Shown here: positions 58,283-64,000 of the stretch, piece by piece
Numbering within the stretch: the stretch's first letter is position 1
Layout of the letters: every line of letters begins with the position of its first letter
Source: Gordonia araii NBRC 100433
GTDB lineage: Bacteria; Actinomycetota; Actinomycetes; Mycobacteriales; Mycobacteriaceae
Length of the DNA stretch: 64,000 nt
NCBI RefSeq assembly: GCF_000241265.1
Contig: NZ_BAEE01000013.1
Location: 1 to 64,000, forward strand
Direction: 5' to 3'
Notes under the pieces: model-generated
The model's input: the letters and a program-made list of their open reading frames with translations, nothing else
What the model was told of the DNA's origin: nothing
The model's database searches: none
Position numbers and translations under genes: made by a program

Positions 58283-60292
58283 ATGCCACTCGCGCGCTTG
58301 ATCCTTCGACAGCTCGCCGCAGCAATCGTCGTGTTCGCGTCGGCGCTACTCGGTGCGGCGGCGGCCGCACCGGCACAGGCCGAACCGCCGATGCGGCTGC
58401 CCGAGTTGATGCAGATCCACGACCCCGCCCGCGCCATCAGCGACGGCGATCGCGACAAACTGCAGGCGGCGATCGACAAGCTCTACAACGACCGCGGCCT
58501 GAGCCTGTGGGTCGTGTACGTGAAGACCTTCGACAACCACACGGCGGCGGATTGGGCCGCGCAGGTCATCACGGCCAGCGAGTTCACCGACCGCGACGTG
58601 CTGCTGGCGGTCGCCACCGACGCGCGCCGCTACTACCTCTCGGCCCCCGAGGGGCTCGGCCGCGACCAGGTGAACCAGGTGGCGGCGAAACACGTCGAGC
58701 CGCAACTGAAGAAGGGGCAGTGGGCCCAGGCCGGGATCGCCGCGGCCGAGGGCATCGACGACGCGCTCTCGCCGTCGAAGACGATCGCCTACGTGGCCGC
58801 CGGGGTCGGGGGCACCGCGGCCGTCGCCGGCGGAGGCGCCTACCTGTACTCGCGCCGCCGGCGGGAGAAGGATGCGCAGGCTCGCCTGGACGCGCTGCGC
58901 GGGGCGTCCGACGAACTCACGGTCGACCAGTTGGCAACGCAATCGATCGAGGTCCTCGACGATTGGTCGAGGGAGATCCTCACCGACACCGACAACGCCG
59001 TGCGCACCAGTGCCGAAGAGCTGCAGCTGGCCGTCGACGAGTTGGGCGAGCAGCAGACCGCCCCCTTCCGCAAGGCCGTCGAGGCCGCACAGCGGGGCGT
59101 CGCGCAGTCCTTCGCGCTGCGGCAGCGCCTCGACGACGGAATCGAGGAGACGGCCGACGAGCGCCGGTCGATGCTCGTGCAGATCATCACCACCTGTCAC
59201 GACGTCGACGCCGCGCTCGACGAACAGGTGACCGCTTTCGACGAGACGCGCAACCTGCTGATCAACGCACCCGAACGGCTCGACAACCTGACCCGCGGCA
59301 TCGTCGACCTCAAGACGCGCGCACAGACCGCGGAGGCGTCGCTGGCGCTGCTCGTCGCCAAGCACGGCGAGGATCGGGTGCGCGCCGTGTCGCACAATGT
59401 CGAGCTGGCCGAGAAGCAGATCGCCTTCGCCGAGGAGAACGTCGACGACGGTCGCGCCGTCATGGCCAAGCCGGCGGGACGCCAGGGCGCGGCGGTGGCC
59501 GCGATCCGGGCCGCGGAGGGAGCCGTCGACCAGGCGGCCAAACTGCTGGACGCGATCGCCAACGCCGACGCGTCGATCGCCGAAGCCGCCACGCGGTTGC
59601 CGGCGTTGATCGACGAGGTGACCGCGGAGATCGCGGAGGCAGCGGATCTGGAGTCGAGTCCGGCGCTCGACGCGGCGGTCGCCTCAGCGCAGGCGGCGCT
59701 GGACTACGCGGCGGCGAATGCCGAGAGCGATCCGCTCGGGTCGTTCACGACGCTGGTCGAGACCGATGCCGAGCTGGACCGCGCCTTGGAGGAGGGCCGC
59801 GCGAAAGACCGGGTCCGCCAACGCGACGCCGATCTGCTGACCCAGAGCACCGCCGCTGCCACCGCGAAGGTGTCGGCGGCGCGCGACTTCATCGCGACCC
59901 GCCGCGGGGCCGTGCAGTCTGAGGCGCGTACCCGGCTGGCCGAGGCGGAGCGGTTGCTGAAGTCGGCGCAGGGACGTCCGGCGGGCGAGGCGGGCGAAGC
60001 CATCGACGAGGCGCGCCGGGCCGGCGCGCTGGCCGACGAAGCGCTGATGAGCGCGCAGGGCGACGTCGTGTCGTGGCAGCAGGTCGAGCAGCCGGCGGCA
60101 CAGGGCGGTGACGCGTCGGCGATCGGCGCGGTGCTCGGCGGCATCCTCGTCGACAGCTTCCTGCGCGGCGGGGGACGCATCGACACCGGCGGCTTCGGCA
60201 ATCGCGGCGGATACACCTACGAGGGCAGGTCGCCCGGATCGTTCGGCGGATCGAGCAGTTCGGGCCGCATCGGCGTCGGCGGCCGCTTCTAG
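58283..60292 (+). CDS. Secreted/membrane TPM-domain protein with coiled coils
   Basis: The 669-residue product has a signal-like N-terminus (MPLARLILRQLAAAIVVFAS, then an Ala-rich stretch ending PAQAEP), a TPM domain at about residues 45-160 (AISDGDRDKLQAAIDKLYND, GLSLWVVYVKTF, RDVLLAVATDARRYYLSAPE), a membrane helix near 175-195 followed by SRRRREK, long cytoplasmic coiled coils and a Gly/Ser-rich tail. TPM proteins assist membrane complexes, for example photosystem II repair in plants. ATG 58283 is chosen because the signal starts there; ATG 58271 in the same frame is possible. TATGTT at 58270-58275 could be a -10 for a leaderless mRNA. Confidence 0.87.
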   Translation: MPLARLILRQLAAAIVVFASALLGAAAAAPAQAEPPMRLPELMQIHDPARAISDGDRDKLQAAIDKLYNDRGLSLWVVYVKTFDNHTAADWAAQVITASEFTDRDVLLAVATDARRYYLSAPEGLGRDQVNQVAAKHVEPQLKKGQWAQAGIAAAEGIDDALSPSKTIAYVAAGVGGTAAVAGGGAYLYSRRRREKDAQARLDALRGASDELTVDQLATQSIEVLDDWSREILTDTDNAVRTSAEELQLAVDELGEQQTAPFRKAVEAAQRGVAQSFALRQRLDDGIEETADERRSMLVQIITTCHDVDAALDEQVTAFDETRNLLINAPERLDNLTRGIVDLKTRAQTAEASLALLVAKHGEDRVRAVSHNVELAEKQIAFAEENVDDGRAVMAKPAGRQGAAVAAIRAAEGAVDQAAKLLDAIANADASIAEAATRLPALIDEVTAEIAEAADLESSPALDAAVASAQAALDYAAANAESDPLGSFTTLVETDAELDRALEEGRAKDRVRQRDADLLTQSTAAATAKVSAARDFIATRRGAVQSEARTRLAEAERLLKSAQGRPAGEAGEAIDEARRAGALADEALMSAQGDVVSWQQVEQPAAQGGDASAIGAVLGGILVDSFLRGGGRIDTGGFGNRGGYTYEGRSPGSFGGSSSSGRIGVGGRF

Positions 60293-60304
60293 ATTTCGCG
60301 GAGT

Positions 60305-60691
60305 TCACCGGGCGATTGTGAGCGCGGTGTGGCGCGCCAACGTTTCGAAGTCCTCGTCCGCGTGAAGAACGGGGATGCCCTCGCTGATGGCGTGCGCGGC
60401 GATCAAACAGTCGATGAGCTTGCGCACGGTCTCGCCATTGCGCCGGCAGCGCCGATACAGTGCGGCCGCGTCTTCGTAATGCGCCGGGGTCGTGGGAAGC
60501 AGGACGCCGCGCGCGAGTAGCCGTCGGAGAGACACCAGGTGGTTCTCGTCGCGGGCACCGGCCAGGACCTCCATGCGAATGGCATCGCAGACGGCGACCT
60601 CTGAGTCGAGTATCGCGGAGACACGTTCGCACGTCGGACTGCCGGTGTCGCGGAGAAACTCGATCCACGCCGACGAGTCGATGAGGATCAC
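60305..60691 (-). CDS. vapC: VapC-type PIN ribonuclease toxin
   Basis: The 128-residue protein is a PIN domain with the expected acidic residues: Asp in ILIDSSAWIEFLRD, Glu in IRMEVLAGARDENH, Asp in RKLIDCLIAAHAI and Asp in PVLHADEDFETLAR. VapC toxins cut tRNA or rRNA until blocked by VapB. GTG 60691 overlaps the antitoxin stop (GTGA), the usual coupled order. It is convergent with the TPM gene, with 12 bases between the stops. Confidence 0.92.
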   Translation of the reverse strand: MILIDSSAWIEFLRDTGSPTCERVSAILDSEVAVCDAIRMEVLAGARDENHLVSLRRLLARGVLLPTTPAHYEDAAALYRRCRRNGETVRKLIDCLIAAHAISEGIPVLHADEDFETLARHTALTIAR

Positions 60692-60891
60692 CAGTCCCGG
60701 CCGTCCCGCATCGTGTCGAGGTCGCCATCCCAGCCCGAGCCCCGGAGCTGACGCGCCTCGTCCACGCTGAGCGGCTCGTCGGCCATCGATCGCAAAGCGA
60801 AGTTCACAGCCTCACGCTTGGTGCTGAAGCGGTAGCGAACCATGACCGCCCGGCAGGCGTCTTCGTCGATGTCGATGTTGGTGCGGGACAT
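60688..60891 (-). CDS. vapB: VapB-type antitoxin
   Basis: The 67-residue protein starts with a ribbon-helix-helix-like segment (RTNIDIDEDACRAVMVRYRF, TKREAVNFALRSMA) for DNA binding and ends with the toxin-binding tail GSGWDGDLDTMRDGRDW, typical of VapB partners of VapC. ATG 60891 is chosen rather than a slightly earlier start because the DNA-binding strand begins three residues later. The operon is probably self-repressed through the repeat just upstream. Confidence 0.9.
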   Translation of the reverse strand: MSRTNIDIDEDACRAVMVRYRFSTKREAVNFALRSMADEPLSVDEARQLRGSGWDGDLDTMRDGRDW

Positions 60892-60907
60892 ACACCAACT
60901 ATACACC
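60889..60907 (-). promoter_or_regulatory. vapBC promoter with repeated GGTGTAT and leaderless start
   Basis: On the minus strand GGTGTATAGTTGGTGTATG contains two direct GGTGTAT copies, one covering a TATAGT -10 box and one running into the ATG. The -10 ends six bases before the ATG and no ribosome site is present, which fits a leaderless mRNA. The repeat is a plausible VapB operator. Confidence 0.5.
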
Positions 60908-60938
60908 TACTGGAACGGTGTGGGAGGGCCGCTGCAGG

Positions 60939-61952
60939 CTACGGCGCGGGCGATGACCGGCGGCCGACCCAGACGGCCACTGCGATCGCGGCGACCGCAC
61001 CGAACACCGCGACCAGCGGCACTATCCGTCCGGCCAGCCAGGCCGGCCGCGCCTGTGTGCGTGCGGCCGCCGCCAGCGACTTGCGGGTCTTGGCGTCGTA
61101 GCGGAACACCGCGTCGAGCTCGGTGAGCCGACGCTCCCCGGCACGGTAGTCGCGCCGCACGGCGATCTCGGCGTCGACGATCAGGCCCGACTGCTCATCG
61201 ACCCACAGCGTGTAGCTCCCGTGCTGGTGCGCGTCGGCGGTGATCTCGCCGCCCGGCCACCCGAACCAGACACCCGGCTTCGTGAGACGGTCGCGCGGGT
61301 CGGCGTCGGGGAGGGCGGCGAGGTTGGTGTCGGGGATGTCGGCGCGCAGCCGGATGACCGGCCGGCCGTTGACCGTGTCGCGGCCGATCGGTTTCAGCGG
61401 GACACTGCGGCGGGTGACCGGGTCAAAGAAGCGGTGCCCGCGTGACGCGGTCCCCGGCGCGAACAGGTAGGTGATGCCGTCGCGGCCGGTCAGCACGGCG
61501 GCGGGACGAGTGGAGTCGGTCTGCACGCCGGAGTCGCCGTGGGGAGCGCCGGTGACGCGGTCGACGGTCACCCGGTCGAGGCTGGCCACCAGCGTCGGGT
61601 CGGTGCAGCCGGTGCTCGACGGCTCGTCGCGGCGGATGATCGTGCCCGCCTGGAGGGTGGCGACCCGACGGTCGGCGGGCCGGACGGCGACGACGCGCTG
61701 ACTGCGCACCAGCCGGCGAGGCGGCAGCATCGCCGCCGTCGGGCGGTCGAGGGAGCAGCGGTCGAAGGTCTCGACCGGTTGGGTGGACGCGCCCGTGGCG
61801 ACGAGGTTGGTATCGAGGGAGATGCGACTGAGCTGGGGCGCGAGGATCATCGGTGACGCGAGCGCGACGGTCGCCAGCAAGGCGGCGAGGAAGACCAGCG
61901 TCGGGGGCAGCAGCTGGCGGGTGGACCAGCGGCTGGTCGAATCGTCGGACAC
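60939..61952 (-). CDS. DUF3068/PorA-family envelope protein
   Basis: The 337-residue protein has an N-terminal membrane anchor (LLPPTLVFLAALLATVALAS), a large extracytoplasmic domain with VVAVRPADRRVATLQAGTII, ITYLFAPGTASRGHRFFDP and TLWVDEQSGLIVDAEIAVRR, and a C-terminal membrane helix (IVPLVAVFGAVAAIAVAVWV). This is the DUF3068 layout found in mycolic-acid actinobacteria, annotated as porin PorA family. The GTG start at 61952 is plausible. It is divergent from the acyltransferase gene. Confidence 0.88.
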   Translation of the reverse strand: MSDDSTSRWSTRQLLPPTLVFLAALLATVALASPMILAPQLSRISLDTNLVATGASTQPVETFDRCSLDRPTAAMLPPRRLVRSQRVVAVRPADRRVATLQAGTIIRRDEPSSTGCTDPTLVASLDRVTVDRVTGAPHGDSGVQTDSTRPAAVLTGRDGITYLFAPGTASRGHRFFDPVTRRSVPLKPIGRDTVNGRPVIRLRADIPDTNLAALPDADPRDRLTKPGVWFGWPGGEITADAHQHGSYTLWVDEQSGLIVDAEIAVRRDYRAGERRLTELDAVFRYDAKTRKSLAAAARTQARPAWLAGRIVPLVAVFGAVAAIAVAVWVGRRSSPAP

Positions 61953-62093
61953 GACCGAGACACTACCGCTCTGTCGGCGCGCGAATCGTCATCGGCGACT
62001 GCCGAGCTGGTGGTGGTACATATATGGGTGGTCGAGTGCCGCCGAGTTCGCGAGGCGGCGTATCGAGACCCGGGCGGTCGCCTGCGCACCCGG

Positions 62094-62099
62094 TAGATT
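62094..62099 (+). promoter_or_regulatory. Candidate -10 box before the acyltransferase gene
   Basis: TAGATT lies nine bases before the ATG at 62109 with no ribosome site between, so the mRNA may be leaderless. The rest of the 156-base divergent region shows no other clear element. Confidence 0.4.
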
Positions 62100-62108
62100 G
62101 GCCCGGAC

Positions 62109-63293
62109 ATGACAGCACCGACCGAAGCCGGAGCCCGGCGCTACTACCCGCAGATGGAGGGGATGCGGGCGGTCGCCGCGCTCGGAGTGCTCACCACGCA
62201 CGTCGCGTTCCAGACGGGAGCGGTGGCCTGGCCCGTCGTCGGACCGGTGCTCGGCCGTCTCGACCTGGCCGTCGCGCTGTTCTTCGCGCTGTCCGGCTTC
62301 CTGCTGTGGCAGCCGCACGCCGCCGCCGCGTGGGGGTTGCGCCCGGAGCCGAGCCTGAGCCGGTACCTGCGGCACCGCTTCTGGCGCATCTGGCCGGCCT
62401 ACGCGGTCGTGGTCGTCGTCGTGCTGACGCTGTTGCCGGAAGCGCGGACCTCCGATCCGGTCGTGTGGCTGGCCAACCTCACGCTCACCCAAGTGTTCGT
62501 GCCCCTGTCGTTGACGGCCGGCCTCACCCAGATGTGGAGTCTGTCGGTGGAGGTCCTGTTCTACGCATTGCTGCCGGTGCTCGCGTGGTCGCTGGTCTCC
62601 CTGCGCGGCCTACGTGCGCGCTGGCGGCTGCCGGGTGTGCTCGGATTCGGCGTCGTCGGGATGCTGTGGGGTCCGATCGCCTCGCTGATCCCGGCCCCCG
62701 ACGGGGTGGAGGCGCAGAACTGGCTGTTCGGGCACCTGCCGTGGTTCGTCGCCGGGCTGTTGCTCGCCGAGCTCGTGGCGTGGCGTTCATCGGGGGTATC
62801 GCTGCCGCCATCACCTGCCCGGTGGTGCGCGGTGAGTGCGAACCGCCCGCTGATGCTGGCCGTCTTCGTGGTGTCCTACGGGCTGGCGTGCACGCCGCTG
62901 GCCGGACCGGTGGGGATGGGCGAGCTCAGCGGGCTCGGATTCGCCACCAAGATCCTGCTCGGCGCCGTGGGCGCCTACGCGGTGCTGGCGCCGCTCGCGC
63001 TGACCGACGGTCCATTCCGGTTCCTCGCCTCACCGGTCATGACGACGCTCGGCCGCTGGTCGTACGGGATCTTCATCTGGCACGTCGCGGTGCTGGCAGT
63101 CGTGTTCGGGCTGTTCGGGATCATCCCGTTCAGCGGCTCTTTCCTGCTGGTCTGGGCGATCGCCGCGGCGTTGTCGATCGGCATCGCCGCCGCCAGCTAC
63201 GCGTTCATCGAGGACCCGGTCCGGCGGTGGGCGGCGACCCGCGAATCCGCACACCGGCTCGACGCCGAGGGGGCGGCTCCCTCCGACCGCTGA
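62109..63293 (+). CDS. Acyltransferase_3 (OafA-type) membrane protein
   Basis: The 394-residue protein has about ten membrane segments and the family's N-terminal signature YYPQMEGMRAVAALGVLTTH, with the catalytic-type His at its end, then FFALSGFLLWQP and RFWRIWPAY with the conserved Arg residues. These enzymes acylate extracellular carbohydrates, glycolipids or peptides. The C-terminus ends in YAFIEDPVRRWAATR, typical of the family. ATG 62109 begins just before the signature, so the start is firm. Confidence 0.92.
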   Translation: MTAPTEAGARRYYPQMEGMRAVAALGVLTTHVAFQTGAVAWPVVGPVLGRLDLAVALFFALSGFLLWQPHAAAAWGLRPEPSLSRYLRHRFWRIWPAYAVVVVVVLTLLPEARTSDPVVWLANLTLTQVFVPLSLTAGLTQMWSLSVEVLFYALLPVLAWSLVSLRGLRARWRLPGVLGFGVVGMLWGPIASLIPAPDGVEAQNWLFGHLPWFVAGLLLAELVAWRSSGVSLPPSPARWCAVSANRPLMLAVFVVSYGLACTPLAGPVGMGELSGLGFATKILLGAVGAYAVLAPLALTDGPFRFLASPVMTTLGRWSYGIFIWHVAVLAVVFGLFGIIPFSGSFLLVWAIAAALSIGIAAASYAFIEDPVRRWAATRESAHRLDAEGAAPSDR

Positions 63294-63315
63294 CCTGCCG
63301 CCGGTTCCAGAGGAG

Positions 63316-64000
63316 TCAGCGCAGCGTCTGGATGATCGCGCTGAAGTCGAGGTCGGGATGCTGCTGAGCGAAGGAGCGGTACAGCTGCGCGGCGTGTTCG
63401 CCGAGCGGCGCGCGTGCGCCGGTGCTGCTGATGGCGTTCATCGCCAGACCGAGGTCCTTGTTCATCAGGGCGACCGCGAAGCCGGGCTGGAAACCGTTGT
63501 TGGCCGGCGACGTCGGGACCGGGCCGGGCACCGGGCAGTTGGTCTGCACCGCCCAGCAGTTGCCGGTGGCGCCGGTGATGACGTCGTAGAGCGCTTGGTC
63601 GCTCAGGCCGAGTTTCTCGGCGAGTTTGAACGCCTCGCCGACGGCGATCTGCTGGACCGCCAGCACCATGTTGTTGCAGATCTTCGCGGCCTGCCCGGCA
63701 CCGGAGTCGCCGCAGTGGATGATCTTGCCCGCCATCGGTTCCAGCGGCGAGCGCGCCGCGACGAAGGCCTCCTCGGATCCGCCGACCATGAAGGCCAGCG
63801 TCCCGGCGACGGCGCCCTTGACCCCGCCGGACACCGGTGCGTCGACCTGCGAGAGCCCGAGCCCGTCGGCTTGCGCGTGGATGGCCCGCGCGTCGTCGAC
63901 CGAGATGGTGGAACTGTCGATGAGCAGCGCGCCGGTCCGCACGGCCGGCAGCATGTCGCGGTAGCAGGTCTTCACGATCTCGCCGTTCGGCAGCATCGTG
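63316..64000 (-). CDS. mmsB: 3-hydroxyisobutyrate dehydrogenase, N-terminus outside window
   Basis: The frame is open to the window end, leaving the NAD-binding N-terminus outside. Visible parts match beta-hydroxyacid dehydrogenases: MLPNG, the substrate motif QVDAPVSGGVKGAVAGTLAF, catalytic Lys in AGQAAKICNNMVLAVQQIAV and MNKDLGLAMNAIS. NCWAVQTNCPVPGPVP is typical of 3-hydroxyisobutyrate dehydrogenase in valine breakdown. The end is 22 bases from the convergent acyltransferase stop. Confidence 0.9.
   Translation of the reverse strand, partial: TMLPNGEIVKTCYRDMLPAVRTGALLIDSSTISVDDARAIHAQADGLGLSQVDAPVSGGVKGAVAGTLAFMVGGSEEAFVAARSPLEPMAGKIIHCGDSGAGQAAKICNNMVLAVQQIAVGEAFKLAEKLGLSDQALYDVITGATGNCWAVQTNCPVPGPVPTSPANNGFQPGFAVALMNKDLGLAMNAISSTGARAPLGEHAAQLYRSFAQQHPDLDFSAIIQTLR

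Overview
The window comes from a very GC-rich actinobacterium. Strong third-position G/C, frequent GTG starts, ATGA/GTGA stop-start overlaps, several TANNNT -10 boxes close to start codons, and a DUF3068/PorA-type protein point to the mycolic-acid-bearing Mycobacteriales; Gordonia or a close relative is my inference. No rRNA, tRNA or CRISPR array was seen.

Layout. (1) 1-2123: the 3' part of an IS256-type transposase, then a frameshifted DUF6745 gene ending in a perfect 17-bp hairpin. (2) About 2127-40386: a 38-kb accessory island of signalling and chaperone genes in both orientations. Left arm: membrane proteins, a LuxR-type regulator, and a minus-strand operon of coiled-coil membrane protein, TIR-LRR protein, SLC13/ArsB-like transporter and a membrane TrkA-N/RyR protein. 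Next is a tightly overlapping plus operon: coiled-coil protein, Clp-like AAA+, radical-SAM activase, FHA, PP2C, Ser/Thr kinase. At 18008-24413 sits a module with a TerY-P-like triad (vWA, PP2C, atypical kinase), a DA1-like metalloprotease, a second YidC-like insertase and a divergent membrane protein. The right arm holds a TPR/CHAT protease operon, a second LuxR-type regulator, a response-regulator-like protein, an E1-like/adenylate-forming enzyme pair, a YbjN/CesT-like chaperone, a second Clp-like AAA+ with a paralogue of the coiled-coil membrane protein, and a HerA-like ATPase with a small acidic partner. Five operon heads across 2.5-38 kb share the upstream core GGGGAAACGGC in the same orientation relative to the gene, which suggests one regulon.

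(3) 40407-46956: a four-gene minus operon of thioredoxin-fold protein, TPR membrane protein, WD40-like protein and PhoD-like phosphodiesterase. (4) 47098-53048: six overlapping or closely spaced plus-strand genes: 2-hydroxyacid dehydrogenase, AroB-fold sugar-phosphate cyclase, DegT aminotransferase, APH-fold kinase, TIM-barrel isomerase/epimerase and formyltransferase. Together they look like a small C7-aminocyclitol-type pathway. (5) 53071-64000: mostly ordinary genes: a large LuxR (LAL) regulator with a disrupted middle, a DUF475/TerC-type membrane protein, a phytoene-dehydrogenase-like oxidoreductase, a TPM-domain secreted protein, a VapBC module, a DUF3068 protein, an acyltransferase and the C-terminal part of a 3-hydroxyisobutyrate dehydrogenase.

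How the island may work (inference): kinases, phosphatases and the FHA protein set a phosphorylation state, the AAA+ chaperones and vWA protein assemble or remodel complexes, and TIR, CHAT and DA1-like enzymes are candidate effectors, with RyR/TrkA, transporter and YidC-like proteins acting at the membrane. This is consistent with a conflict or stress-response island, but no function is proven here.
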